In this document: positions 14,984 through 24,799 of the stretch, piece by piece
How the letters are laid out: each line of letters starts with the position of its first letter
Position numbering within the stretch: position 1 is the first letter of the stretch
From: Clostridiales bacterium
Lineage (GTDB): Bacteria > Bacillota > Clostridia > Lachnospirales > Lachnospiraceae
Direction of reading: 5' to 3'
Assembly: GCA_022778745.1 (NCBI GenBank)
Contig: JALFSR010000035.1
Location: 1-33,813 of the forward strand
Length of the DNA: 33,813 nt
The notes under the pieces: generated by a model
Database searches by the model: none
What the model was told of the DNA's origin: nothing
Seen by the model: the letters and a program-made list of their open reading frames with translations, nothing else
Made by a program: the position numbers and the translations under genes

Positions 14984-17866
14984 TTAGTCACTCAGACTTT
15001 GTGTTTTTTCTTCTTTCAGTGCACGCTCTGCACTTGTCTTAATATCGTCCAGCGTTAAAATTCCTTCCTGATAACGATAAATGTCTTTCGTCACTAAAGC
15101 AGCATTTCCAGATGTATATGCATTTTGAATAGAAACTGTCGTCACAATCTCAGGATTCTCATATGGACCAAAGCTGACAAATAAACCATGACTGCCTCGT
15201 AACAGATTTTCCTGAGCAGTACCACTCTTTCCGGCAATGTCTAAATACAAATCATTAAACAAATATCCTGCTGAACCATTCTCATGCGTTACACCATACA
15301 TACCTTCATGCAATGTATTCCATACAGTATCTGGAAAATCCAAATGCCTGATTACTTGCGGTGCATCATCCTGAACAACATTTCCATCATTGTCCAGAAT
15401 TTTATCCATTAAATGAAATTCATATACATTACCCCTTGTGGCAATGGACGTGACATAACGTGCAATTGCAATAGCTGTAAAGTTGTGGTTACCCTGTCCA
15501 ATTGCAGATGGAACAGGAAGATCATCGGATATTTTTGATTTATTTTCCACGATCTCCAATCCGGTCGTACTGTCAAAACCGTAAAGGGATGCATATTTAC
15601 TTAATTTTTCAAGTCCAAGACTTGGCTTATATGCACCATTTGCATCCGTACTAAGTCGATAACCGCATTCATAGAAGAAAATATTACAAGAATGCTTAAT
15701 CGCACCCGATACAGTAAGCGCACCATGAGTCAATCCCTGATCTCGATAAATCCAACATCTTGGATGATTTAATTTATTAAAGATACCCGTACACCAAATC
15801 TTAGAGTTCTCGTCAATGATTCCCTCCATTAAAGCTGCTGTAGATGTAATTAATTTAAAAGTAGAACCAGGTGCTGTTCTTGTCTGCGTCGCTCGGTTAT
15901 AAAGCGGAGAAGAAAGATCTTCCAACAGACGCTTATAATAAGCTGCATCAACACTTCCTGACATACGATTTAAGTCGTATCCTGGATAAGAAACAAGTGC
16001 TCTCAATTCCCCAGTATTTTTATCTACAACAACGGCTGATCCAGCACATGGATCTAACGCAAGCTGTGTTGGTGTAATTTCTACTTTTATAATTTTTTCT
16101 TTAAAAAATTCATATGCTGTCGTTTCATTTCCTGTCTTTAACCTTTCGATCGCAGCTGCATCTTGTTTTAAAATTCCTTGATCAAACAAAGCAAGACATA
16201 TCTCATTTCCTGAAATGACTCTATCTTGAATCAAATACTTATAAATCAATTTTGAAAAACCAGTATCTTCTGGCAAGCGACTTATAATATAATCCACGAC
16301 TTGTCCATACCATTCATCTATATTGGAATATTTCTCTTCAGACTCCAATTTTGTCGGATCAAGCCAACCTTCCGTCAATGCCTTATGCAAGAATTCATTA
16401 ACACTGATATTTTGATATTCATCTCTCTTATAATCTACACCTGATAAAATCTTTTTATTTTTATCCGAAGGAGATAACATCTTATAAATATAATTCAAAT
16501 ATTCTTTCATCTCGTCAGACTGTCCAACAATTGCTTTCGGTTCAGTAATGAGCTGATTTGTAATTTCCGCAATAATTTGCTGCTGTTTTGCTGAAAATTT
16601 TGCATAAATATTTTTTTCTACTTCTGTTGCATCGGCTTCCGCAAAATGTGCTATCGTAAGTATATTGTTATTAAACATCTGGAAGTAAGCATTTTTTACT
16701 GGAATTTTAAAATTATCTGCCGATGTGGAAGTCGTTGGAGTAAAATCTCCTTGAATTAATTTTTCTGCCACAACAGCTGCCATACGCTGTTCTAACATAT
16801 TATAGACAGCAATCTGTAAATCGGCATCAATCGTCAGCTGAACATCATTTCCATTAACTGGATCTTCTTTGCTGACTGTATCCATGATCTCACCAACGTT
16901 GTTCAAATATACACTTTGATTTCCCTTTTTTCCCCTCAATGCTGATTCATATGCCTGCTCAATACCTGTGCGACCTACAACATCACCTAAAACATAAGAG
17001 TCATCTGTTTCCCTCAGTGTCTTTAATTCCTCATCCGACGCTTTTCCAATATATCCTAATATATGTGAAAAGTATTCTGAATTTGGATAAACACGCACTA
17101 ATTCTTCTTTAATCTCTACGCCTTTTAGATTACTCTGATCTTCTAATACTGCTACTTTTATATCCTCACTGATATCTGAACAAATTACAGTCGACTGATA
17201 TCGTGTATACGTATTTGCACTTGTTAAATACAGCACATTACAAAGTTTTAACACATCCTGTTTACTAAGTTGTTCTCCCGCTGGCCATCTTGTAGGAGAG
17301 AAATAATACACGCTTTTTAAACGCTCCATAACTTTCTCAGCAGAATAGCTATATGGATCTTCTCCATCCTCTTGTAACTTTTCGATTTTTTCTTTTCCAT
17401 ATGCATCCGTAATAAGACGGCGTATGGCATTTTCATTCCCATTAAACTCAAATTCATCATGCTCATTAATGGTAATCGGAAGTGGTGTCTGTATCGTAGT
17501 TCCAAATCGTTCTAACAGATGAATCAATCGGAGAATCATCTCATTGAATTCACCTTTTCTCTTATTATATTCACCAGTGTCCCGAATAGCGACAGAATAT
17601 TTTTGCTGATTCTCAGCTAATACTTTTCCATTACAGTCTAAAATCCTGCCTCTAGGAGCTTCAATAGAAAGATCTCTTTTTGTAATCTGCACATAATCTT
17701 CATAATACTTGCTTCCTTGAATCACTTGCAGAAAAAATAATCGTCCAATTAATATAACTGCCATTCCAATTCCAATGACTCCTAAAATCAAAATTCTAGA
17801 ATGCAGCAATTCGAGTATCTTTCTGCGGGATATTCTATTTTTCTTTTCCGAATTATTTTCAGACAA
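14984..17866 (-). CDS. mrdA: Penicillin-binding protein 2 (class B transpeptidase) with a large insertion
   Basis: This 960-residue protein cross-links peptidoglycan, presumably with RodA. One membrane anchor (about residues 26-50) is followed by a PBP-dimer domain (about 60-350). The transpeptidase domain holds all three motifs: GSTFK with the catalytic Ser near residue 668, HSCN near 725 (SxN) and KSGT near 877. About 240 residues (about 365-605), rich in Lys, Glu and Asn, separate the dimer domain from the strand GSAVVVDKNTGELRALVSYP. This explains the length compared with 630-700 for most PBP2s. The start is TTG at 17866, with GGGAGAG 7 nt upstream, overlapping the mreD stop by 8 nt. Transpeptidase identity is secure; pairing with RodA is inferred from context. 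Confidence 0.93.
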   Translation of the reverse strand: MSENNSEKKNRISRRKILELLHSRILILGVIGIGMAVILIGRLFFLQVIQGSKYYEDYVQITKRDLSIEAPRGRILDCNGKVLAENQQKYSVAIRDTGEYNKRKGEFNEMILRLIHLLERFGTTIQTPLPITINEHDEFEFNGNENAIRRLITDAYGKEKIEKLQEDGEDPYSYSAEKVMERLKSVYYFSPTRWPAGEQLSKQDVLKLCNVLYLTSANTYTRYQSTVICSDISEDIKVAVLEDQSNLKGVEIKEELVRVYPNSEYFSHILGYIGKASDEELKTLRETDDSYVLGDVVGRTGIEQAYESALRGKKGNQSVYLNNVGEIMDTVSKEDPVNGNDVQLTIDADLQIAVYNMLEQRMAAVVAEKLIQGDFTPTTSTSADNFKIPVKNAYFQMFNNNILTIAHFAEADATEVEKNIYAKFSAKQQQIIAEITNQLITEPKAIVGQSDEMKEYLNYIYKMLSPSDKNKKILSGVDYKRDEYQNISVNEFLHKALTEGWLDPTKLESEEKYSNIDEWYGQVVDYIISRLPEDTGFSKLIYKYLIQDRVISGNEICLALFDQGILKQDAAAIERLKTGNETTAYEFFKEKIIKVEITPTQLALDPCAGSAVVVDKNTGELRALVSYPGYDLNRMSGSVDAAYYKRLLEDLSSPLYNRATQTRTAPGSTFKLITSTAALMEGIIDENSKIWCTGIFNKLNHPRCWIYRDQGLTHGALTVSGAIKHSCNIFFYECGYRLSTDANGAYKPSLGLEKLSKYASLYGFDSTTGLEIVENKSKISDDLPVPSAIGQGNHNFTAIAIARYVTSIATRGNVYEFHLMDKILDNDGNVVQDDAPQVIRHLDFPDTVWNTLHEGMYGVTHENGSAGYLFNDLYLDIAGKSGTAQENLLRGSHGLFVSFGPYENPEIVTTVSIQNAYTSGNAALVTKDIYRYQEGILTLDDIKTSAERALKEEKTQSLSD

Positions 17867-18386
17867 ACTGCGTCTCTCCCTTTTTTTCTATTTTTTCTAA
17901 TTTACGATAAATCAGAAGAATGATTCCATATATTACAACACTGCTAATCACCGTAACCAAATATTCTGGAATAATAACGTGCCGTGTATATTCTATGATC
18001 GTATGAACCATTTGATTCCGAAAACTAATTAAATAAATACTTCCATGATATAATATCTCGTTAATTGTACATAATACAAGAGGAAGTAAAATAACATTGG
18101 ATATAAAATAACGTTTTAACACGCCATTAATAAATCCAATATATACAAAAATCAGTACATAAAAGCCAATATTGTCTCCCTGTACAATATCCATTAACAA
18201 TCCTGAGATAATGCCTGCCGCCATTCCTGCCTTTGAATCATTTAAAAATCCAATCGAAAATACGATGACAAGTATAATATTAGGAACACAGCTTATCTCT
18301 GGAACAAACTGAGCACAGTTAATCTGAATGAAAAATCCAATCAATATCATCAACAGCATAATAACTGCACGACGCAATTTTTTCAT
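17859..18386 (-). CDS. mreD: Rod shape-determining protein MreD
   Basis: This 175-residue membrane protein has five to six hydrophobic segments (about residues 5-25, 32-50, 55-72, 75-92, 97-115 and 140-162) and the MreD-like FSIGFLNDSKAGMAAGIISGLLMDIVQG segment. MreD bridges MreC and the RodA-PBP2 synthase in the elongasome. Sequence conservation in this family is low; position directly between mreC and PBP2 supports the call. It ends by overlapping the PBP2 start. Confidence 0.9.
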   Translation of the reverse strand: MKKLRRAVIMLLMILIGFFIQINCAQFVPEISCVPNIILVIVFSIGFLNDSKAGMAAGIISGLLMDIVQGDNIGFYVLIFVYIGFINGVLKRYFISNVILLPLVLCTINEILYHGSIYLISFRNQMVHTIIEYTRHVIIPEYLVTVISSVVIYGIILLIYRKLEKIEKKGETQFV

Positions 18387-18407
18387 CTTAACTTATCCCT
18401 CCTAACT

Positions 18408-19571
18408 TCACTCATCATCAACTGCTTTAAAATTTGCCTGAATTGAGTCAGCAGAAGGTCCCTGCGATTCCTCTGGATTGATCGGATCAGACGACGGCTG
18501 TGATTGCTGCGGAGTTGATGGCTCTTGCTGTGAAGCGGATGGCTGTGATTCTTGTTGTGACTGTTGTACAGATAATTGTTCTGTTGTCTGCTCTGTTGTT
18601 TCCTCCGTTGCAGCTTCTGTTGTTTGTTTCTCTTCTTTTTTTATTTCTTTGTTATTTGATGTATCTTCTTGTCTATATGGATCAATTAACTGTTCCTTTG
18701 CATGTTCCAATTCTTCTTCTGTGATCATCTGTTTTTTTGTCGTAATAACAAGTACATCTTTCAGACGTTCAAAATTAACTGCTGGAATCAAATATCCTGT
18801 TTTTGTAACCTTATTATCTCCTAATTTGACATCTACTGCTTTTCCGATAACAATACCAGGCAAAAATTTCTCACTTACGTTTGATGTAACAACGGTACTA
18901 TCAACATCATTATTAAAGTTATTACTCATATACTCCAAACGCAGTTTTCCATCTTGAATTGCACTCAGATCGCCCGCTACAATACAAGTATCTAACGTCT
19001 TGCGAAGCATTCCACTTACTTTGCTTTCTTCGTCAATAATACTTGTCACAATCGAATAATTTGGACCCACTTCTGTAATAATTCCGACAAGTCCTGCTGT
19101 TGCAATTACATTCATATCAACATCTAATCCATCATTTTTTCCCTTGTCAATCATGAATTTGCGATACCAATTATTACCTGAATTCTTCATAATAACCGTA
19201 GCACCAACAGTCTGATAATTGTTATATGTTTCTTTTAAATTCAGAAGCTGACCTCTGCGTTCCAATTCATCTGCATCATTTGCGTGCTGCTCATGTTCTG
19301 CTTCTAATTGTGCAACTTTCTCTTGCAATTGCTTATTCTTTTCTAAAGCTTCCTCTAGTGTCATGCGTTCCTCATTTTTAGTAGAAAACCATGCCCCAAT
19401 TTGATTCATCCCCCGCTGCAATGGTACAACAACAATTCCTGCTGCTGTTCGCAGTGGTGCAGCTACATAATTATTTGTACTGCTAAGCCAAATAGTTGCT
19501 GCGCAGATCAACGTCAGCAGAACTAAAATTACCTGCGGCTTCTTGAAAAAATTAGACTTAAACTTCTTCAT
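18408..19571 (-). CDS. mreC: Rod shape-determining protein MreC with a long Gln/Ser/Glu-rich tail
   Basis: MreC is the bitopic elongasome protein that activates PBP2. The 387-residue sequence has a membrane anchor (about residues 13-30) and a coiled coil (about 65-105, ALEKNKQLQEKVAQLEAEHE). The two-part beta domain includes VGATVIMKNSGNNWYRKFMIDKG, GLVGIITEVGPNYSIVTSIIDEESKVSGML and FLPGIVIGKAVDV. After about residue 300 the protein becomes a low-complexity acidic tail rich in Gln, Ser, Thr, Glu and Pro, absent from standard MreC (about 280-300 residues). mreB does not precede it; radC does, with 2 nt between. Confidence 0.93.
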   Translation of the reverse strand: MKKFKSNFFKKPQVILVLLTLICAATIWLSSTNNYVAAPLRTAAGIVVVPLQRGMNQIGAWFSTKNEERMTLEEALEKNKQLQEKVAQLEAEHEQHANDADELERRGQLLNLKETYNNYQTVGATVIMKNSGNNWYRKFMIDKGKNDGLDVDMNVIATAGLVGIITEVGPNYSIVTSIIDEESKVSGMLRKTLDTCIVAGDLSAIQDGKLRLEYMSNNFNNDVDSTVVTSNVSEKFLPGIVIGKAVDVKLGDNKVTKTGYLIPAVNFERLKDVLVITTKKQMITEEELEHAKEQLIDPYRQEDTSNNKEIKKEEKQTTEAATEETTEQTTEQLSVQQSQQESQPSASQQEPSTPQQSQPSSDPINPEESQGPSADSIQANFKAVDDE

Positions 19572-19573
19572 AA

Positions 19574-20269
19574 TTAAATAATGCCTCGTTCCTTCAAACT
19601 GATATATGAATGATCCCCTATGATGATATGATCCATCAACAAAATTCCTATCATCGTTCCAGCTTCTCGAATCCGTCTTGTCACAAGAATATCTTCTCGG
19701 CTCGGTGTCGGATCACCACTTGGATGGTTATGAATTAGAATAATATGTACTGCTTGATGCTTTAACGCCTCTAAAAAAATCTCTCTTGGAGAAATCAGCG
19801 ATGCGTTCACTGTTCCTTTGCTAACCACAGTCTCTGCAATAAGGCGGTTTTTTGTATTCAGCATCATCATCTGCAGCACTTCTTGATTTTGGTGTCTCAT
19901 ATCTTCCATGTAATAATTCGCAATCGTCTCTGGATCGCCCATGACGATTCCTTCCGATGCACTTGCTTTTGCAATGCGTCTTGACAATTCCCCGATACAA
20001 AGTAACTGTATCGCTTTGACTGACCCGATTCCCCGCACTGTTTTTAACTCCTCAATACTGAGGTGAAGAAGTCCTAATAACCCTTGCTGCATCGTTCCAA
20101 GACTAAGCAGACGATTAGACATCTCCAATGAGTTTTCTCCAACGCAGCCAACTCGTAAAATCACTGCTAAAAGCTCTGCATCACTCAATACTTGCGGTCC
20201 GCTTTTTAGACACCGCTCGTAAGGTCTGACCTCTTGTGGGATCTGCTTCATCGTTTTTCTGTCTCTCAT
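19574..20269 (-). CDS. radC: RadC family JAB/MPN-domain protein
   Basis: This 231-residue protein has an N-terminal UPF0758 helical part with a helix-hairpin-helix (KTVRGIGSVKAIQLLCIGEL) and a C-terminal JAMM-like domain with HNHPSGDPTPSREDI. The name comes from an old link to DNA repair that was later withdrawn; its true role is unclear. The ATG at 20269 (MRDRKTM) is chosen because AGAGG lies 5 nt before it; an upstream in-frame ATG-type start at 20311 has no such site. It heads the mre/min run and is preceded by a 249-nt gap. Confidence 0.93.
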   Translation of the reverse strand: MRDRKTMKQIPQEVRPYERCLKSGPQVLSDAELLAVILRVGCVGENSLEMSNRLLSLGTMQQGLLGLLHLSIEELKTVRGIGSVKAIQLLCIGELSRRIAKASASEGIVMGDPETIANYYMEDMRHQNQEVLQMMMLNTKNRLIAETVVSKGTVNASLISPREIFLEALKHQAVHIILIHNHPSGDPTPSREDILVTRRIREAGTMIGILLMDHIIIGDHSYISLKERGII

Positions 20270-20518
20270 TGATTCCTCTTTCCCTCTCCAAGTACCAGAG
20301 TAACTAGACAAAACACAATACGTATTTCATCAGTCCGCATACAGCTGCAAATACCTACATTTCTGCCTGCTTTGTGCCTTTGCGTAAATCAAAAAATGTT
20401 ATAATGACGTCAGATAATTTTATTTTATCACAAAATAATAATAAAGTACATATGAAATATAACAAATTTCCATATATATCATTACTATTCTGTATTCCTT
20501 CGCTTTGTATTTTTCTTA
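20270..20518. other. Non-coding spacer between the methionine gamma-lyase-like gene and radC
   Basis: No supported gene lies here. The AT-rich part contains a perfect TGACGTCA palindrome (about 20406-20413). The related TGACGT-TATAA string at the methionine gamma-lyase-like stop makes two similar sites about 110 nt apart. The radC operon promoter is presumably here, but I could not identify convincing -35/-10 hexamers. mreB might be expected near here or just after radC but is absent. Confidence 0.5.
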
Positions 20519-21799
20519 TTATAACGTCACAATTCCTGCTTCTACTAACTTTTGCAGTGACATTAAAATACCAAGCTTTGCATGATACCAAGTCAGTCCG
20601 CCTTGAAAATAAACAGCATAAGGAGGCTTGATTGGACCATCTGCACTTAATTCAATAGAGGATCCCTGGACGAAAGCACCCGCTGCCATAATAACAGGAG
20701 CATCATATCCTGGCATGTCCCATGGCTCTGGCGTTACATAACTGTCTACTGGAGCTGCTGCCTGAATTCCTTTACAAAATTCAATTACTCCTTCTGGAGT
20801 TCCAAATGTAACCGCCTGAATGATATCATGACGAGATTCGGTTGCATTTGGAACAACTGAGAAACCAAGCTTCTCATATACATTCGCTGCGAAAATCGCT
20901 CCCTTTAATGCACCTGCCACAACGGTTGGTGCAAGGAAAAATCCTTGATAAAATGCTGGTAAAATTCCAAGGTTTGCACCAACTTCCTGTCCAAGACCTG
21001 GGGCACTTAACCGATATGCACATTGTTCTACACAGCGTTTTGTTCCGCAAATATATCCTCCAATTGGAGCCAAACCACCACCTGGATTTTTAATCAATGA
21101 GCCGACAATCATATCTGCTCCGACATCGGATGGTTCTTTTGTCTCTACAAATTCCCCATAGCAGTTGTCTACCATACAGATCACATCTGGCTTTATTGAC
21201 TTAATAAATGCAATAAGTTCACCAATTCGTTCTACTGAAAGAGTCGGACGTGTCTGATATCCTTTAGAACGCTGAATCGTCACAAGCTTTGTCCGCTCAT
21301 TGACTGCTCGTTTAATTCCTTCATAGTCAAACGCACCATCTTCCAATAAATCAACCTGTGCATACGTAATACCGTATTCTTTCAGAGAACCAATGGAATC
21401 ACGAATTCCAATTACTTCTTCCAATGTATCATATGGCTTTCCAACTGGAGAAAGCAGTTCATCGCCTGGACGTAAATTTGCCGATAATGCAACTGCCAGT
21501 GCATGTGTTCCGCATGTAATCTGAGGACGCACAAGCGCTGCCTCTGTATGAAAACAGTCTGCATAAATTCGTTCCAATGTCTCTCGTCCCATATCATTAT
21601 AACCATATCCTGTCGTCGCTGCAAAATGTGCTTCCGCAACTCGATTATCCTGCATTGCTTTGAGTACTTTCAATTGATTATACTCAGAAATTTTGTCAAT
21701 TTCTTGAAATCGTTCTTGCAAATTTCTTACAATTTCTTCTCCAAATTGATAGACTTTTTCTGAAATTCCTAAATCATAATACATATTCTTTTGTTCCAT
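20519..21799 (-). CDS. Methionine gamma-lyase-like PLP-dependent protein (YnbB/'aluminium resistance' family)
   Basis: This 426-residue protein belongs to the PLP-dependent family around B. subtilis YnbB, annotated either as aluminium resistance protein or methionine gamma-lyase family. Visible features are FAATTGYGYNDMGRETLERIYADCF, RPQITCGTHALAVAL, VDNCYGEFVET (cofactor Asp) and the Schiff-base lysine region GSLIKNPGGGLAPIGGYI. Substrate specificity is not established. The ATG at 21799 follows AGAGGATATTATA and overlaps the miaA stop by one base (TAATG), so translation is coupled to miaA. The same neighbour pair is common in Firmicutes. Confidence 0.88.
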   Translation of the reverse strand: MEQKNMYYDLGISEKVYQFGEEIVRNLQERFQEIDKISEYNQLKVLKAMQDNRVAEAHFAATTGYGYNDMGRETLERIYADCFHTEAALVRPQITCGTHALAVALSANLRPGDELLSPVGKPYDTLEEVIGIRDSIGSLKEYGITYAQVDLLEDGAFDYEGIKRAVNERTKLVTIQRSKGYQTRPTLSVERIGELIAFIKSIKPDVICMVDNCYGEFVETKEPSDVGADMIVGSLIKNPGGGLAPIGGYICGTKRCVEQCAYRLSAPGLGQEVGANLGILPAFYQGFFLAPTVVAGALKGAIFAANVYEKLGFSVVPNATESRHDIIQAVTFGTPEGVIEFCKGIQAAAPVDSYVTPEPWDMPGYDAPVIMAAGAFVQGSSIELSADGPIKPPYAVYFQGGLTWYHAKLGILMSLQKLVEAGIVTL

Positions 21800-22737
21800 T
21801 ATAATATCCTCTTTTCTCTGCAAATATCCAATATTTCTTGTAGTGCCTGCTGCTTTGTTTTTTTATCCATCGCAATCCAATTTACATCTCGTTCTCGCTT
21901 AAACCATGTAATCTGACGCTTTGCAAAATGTCTTGTATCTCGTTTTATAATACGAACAGCTTCCTCAAGTGAATATTTTCCATTCATATAATCAAGTAAT
22001 TCCTTATATCCAAGTCCTTTCATAGATACCATATCACTTGTACACCCTCGTCTGGCAAGCCGTTCTACTTCTTCTAATAATCCTTGTTTCATCATGCAAT
22101 CCACACGGTCGTCAATTCTTTCATACAATACAGAACGTTCTCTATTTAATACAAAATATGCAAATTCATATGGAGATTCTTTTTTTCTTTGTTCTTCATT
22201 ATGCTTTGAAATCGGCTGTTTTTGTTCCCGATAATATTCCAATGCGCGGATTACTCGCTTTCTATTATTTGCATGAATTTCCTCTGCGGCCTTTGGATCA
22301 ACTGTGCGAAGCATCTCATGCAAATATTCATTGCCATGCTGCAGCGCAAGCTGTTCTAATTCATTCCGATATGCAGTGTCTTCTGTCGTATCTGTGAAAT
22401 CAATATCATAAAGAACTGCCTGAATATAAAATCCAGTACCTCCTACAATGATTGGAATTTTACCATCCTCATAAATACGATTTATTGCTTCTTTTGCCAT
22501 CTGCTGAAACCGTACAACATGAAACTCTTCCTCTGGTTCTATCTCATCCACAAGATAATGCCGAATTCCTCCCATCTCATCTGGATGAATTTTAGCAGAA
22601 CCAATATCCATTTCCTTATAAATCTGCATGGAGTCTGCACTGATAATTTCTCCATTTACTGCCCTTGCAAGTTGGATTGACAAATCAGTTTTCCCAACTG
22701 CCGTCGGTCCTGTCAATATAATTAAAGGTTTTTTCAA
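21799..22737 (-). CDS. miaA: tRNA dimethylallyltransferase
   Basis: MiaA adds a dimethylallyl group to A37 of tRNAs reading UNN codons, making i6A, the substrate of MiaB encoded 5 kb away. The 312-residue protein has the P-loop GPTAVGKTDLS, ISADSMQIYKEMDIGSAK, VDEIEPEEEFHV, VGGTGFYIQAVL and a C-terminal KRDTRHFAKRQITWFKRE, all family signatures. The start is TTG at 22737, with a modest AGGATG site. It lies 23 nt after mutL. Confidence 0.95.
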   Translation of the reverse strand: MKKPLIILTGPTAVGKTDLSIQLARAVNGEIISADSMQIYKEMDIGSAKIHPDEMGGIRHYLVDEIEPEEEFHVVRFQQMAKEAINRIYEDGKIPIIVGGTGFYIQAVLYDIDFTDTTEDTAYRNELEQLALQHGNEYLHEMLRTVDPKAAEEIHANNRKRVIRALEYYREQKQPISKHNEEQRKKESPYEFAYFVLNRERSVLYERIDDRVDCMMKQGLLEEVERLARRGCTSDMVSMKGLGYKELLDYMNGKYSLEEAVRIIKRDTRHFAKRQITWFKRERDVNWIAMDKKTKQQALQEILDICREKRIL

Positions 22738-22760
22738 CTCTATTCACATCCTAACCATAA

Positions 22761-24752
22761 CTATACAATTCTTTTAAACTTTTTTTCCAGCTCATACTTA
22801 CTCATTGAAATAATCGTTGGTCGTCCATGCGGACACGCATATGGATTTTCCAATTCCATCAGCTGATCAATTAATGCATTTGCCTCTGCAGCACTCATTT
22901 TATGGTTTCCTTTTACTGCTGCTTTACAAGAAAGTGAAGCAATTTTTTCTGTAATCAATTGCGAAGAAAAATCCGCCTCTCCCTCTTCTAATAACGCAAA
23001 CAATTCCGTCAGCATTTCTTTTTCTGGAATTCCAAATAAATTACCTGGAACACCTTGTACTGCATATTCTCTTCCTCCAAATGGAGTAATCTCATATCCT
23101 AATTCTGTAAAATTTCTTTCATATTTTTGAAGAATCATCTCTTCTTTTCTTGTTAAACTAATAATAATTGGAGGACTTACCATCTGTGTTGTAAATTCTT
23201 TTTGCTTTAATGACTTCATTGTCCTTTCATAAAGTACTTTTTCGTGAGCGGCATGCTGATCCATAATAAAAAGCTGGTCTTCATACTGAATCAGCCAATA
23301 CGTCTCAAACAACTGTCCAATTAACCGATGCTTCACTCTTGCCTTCTCTGACAATAAACGATCTTCAAATAATGTTATTTGTTCGGATTTTTTTTCTTCT
23401 ATCTGTCGTTTGTTTGAATCGGACACAACATCATTTGTTGAATGATTTTCTTGCTGCAATTGCTGATTGGATACATTTGATGACTTTGTCACTGGATCAT
23501 AAACAGATGTTTCTCGTATAAATTGTGTGTTTGTTTTATGATTAAATTGTCCTTTCTTTTGTATCTCACTATGAATTAAATCTTTTTTTTGTTTTTCATT
23601 TTTTGGCTTTTCGGCTTTTATTTGACTTTCTGCTTGTTTTCCATAAGAAGCAAGTCGCTTTAATTCCTCTGTCTCAATACGCCTTTTTTCTAATGAATTC
23701 GGTATTCTTTGTGAAGAATAAGTTTTCTCTTCTTTTTTTTCTAACTCAACTTCTGGAATAAACTGCTTTCCATTTAATTCCTGTGTCAATAAATGAAACA
23801 ATGTCTCGTAAATCATTTGTTCCTGCTCAAATCGAAGCTCCATCTTAGCAGGATGTACATTCACATCTACTTTTTCTTTTTGCAATTCTAGATGTAGCAC
23901 AACAAAGGGATATCGATGCTGCATCATAAACGGCTTATATGCAGCTTCAATTGCCTTTGCAATCAATTTACTCTTTACATAACGTCCATTGACAAAATAA
24001 TTTTCAAAGCTTCGATTTCCCCTTGCAATCACAGGTTTTCCAAGAAATCCTGTCACTGTTATCACATCCGTCTGTGCTTCAATCGGGATAAGATTCGCTG
24101 CTACTTCTCTTCCATAAATAGTGTAAATCAAATCTTTAAGATTCCGATTTCCTGTTGTATATAACTTATTCTGACTATTACTAATAAGACGGATTGAGAC
24201 ATCTGGATGGGACAATGCCATCTTTTCTACTAACTCAATAATACAGTTTGTCTCAGTCACGGCAGACTTTAGAAACTTGCGCCGTGCAGGTACATTATAG
24301 AACAAATTTCTCACTACAAATGTAGTTCCGTCTGGCACTCCAATCTCTTCTATGGAAATCTCTTTTCCACCATCTATTCGATAACAGCTTCCTGTCATTG
24401 CCTGCGGTGTTTTTGTAATCAATTCCACTTGTGCAACAGAAGCAATACTAGAAAGAGCTTCTCCACGAAAGCCAAGAGAACCAACTGTTATCAAGTCTCG
24501 TGCAGTTCTTATCTTACTTGTCGAATGACGCAAAAAAGCAATTGGAATCTGTTCTTTTTCCATTCCGCATCCATTGTCTGTAATACGGATCAGCGATGTC
24601 CCACCGTCTTTTATCTCAATCGTAACTGCTGTCGCATTCGCATCAATTGCATTCTCTAATAATTCTTTTACAACAGAAGCTGGGCGTTCGACTACTTCTC
24701 CCGCCGCAATCTGATTAATCGTTTCTTGGTCTAATACTTGAATCTGAGCCAA
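22761..24752 (-). CDS. mutL: DNA mismatch repair protein MutL
   Basis: MutL couples MutS mismatch recognition to strand incision. The 663-residue protein has the GHKL ATPase domain: INQIAAGEVVERPASVVKELLENAIDA, DNGCGM, GFRGEAL and the transducer part. A Lys/Glu/Gln-rich linker occupies about residues 335-450. The C-terminal domain carries DQHAAHEKVLYE, the metal-binding endonuclease motif of MutL from bacteria without MutH, plus CPHGRP. The start is TTG at 24752: it gives (M)AQIQVLDQ like relatives and GAGGTG is 6 nt upstream; a GTG at 24761 sits directly on that site. It has its own promoter at 24800-24828. Confidence 0.96.
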   Translation of the reverse strand: MAQIQVLDQETINQIAAGEVVERPASVVKELLENAIDANATAVTIEIKDGGTSLIRITDNGCGMEKEQIPIAFLRHSTSKIRTARDLITVGSLGFRGEALSSIASVAQVELITKTPQAMTGSCYRIDGGKEISIEEIGVPDGTTFVVRNLFYNVPARRKFLKSAVTETNCIIELVEKMALSHPDVSIRLISNSQNKLYTTGNRNLKDLIYTIYGREVAANLIPIEAQTDVITVTGFLGKPVIARGNRSFENYFVNGRYVKSKLIAKAIEAAYKPFMMQHRYPFVVLHLELQKEKVDVNVHPAKMELRFEQEQMIYETLFHLLTQELNGKQFIPEVELEKKEEKTYSSQRIPNSLEKRRIETEELKRLASYGKQAESQIKAEKPKNEKQKKDLIHSEIQKKGQFNHKTNTQFIRETSVYDPVTKSSNVSNQQLQQENHSTNDVVSDSNKRQIEEKKSEQITLFEDRLLSEKARVKHRLIGQLFETYWLIQYEDQLFIMDQHAAHEKVLYERTMKSLKQKEFTTQMVSPPIIISLTRKEEMILQKYERNFTELGYEITPFGGREYAVQGVPGNLFGIPEKEMLTELFALLEEGEADFSSQLITEKIASLSCKAAVKGNHKMSAAEANALIDQLMELENPYACPHGRPTIISMSKYELEKKFKRIV

Positions 24753-24799
24753 AAGCCTCACCTCTCCATGCTATTTCCTTTATTTTCCATCTACATACT

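Noticed and set aside
18478-18957. Plus-strand 159-codon ORF rich in Cys and Ser opposite the end of mreC
   Set aside because: It is the antisense image of the repetitive Gln/Ser/Thr codons in the MreC tail. It has no ribosome binding site, and mreC is clearly the real gene.
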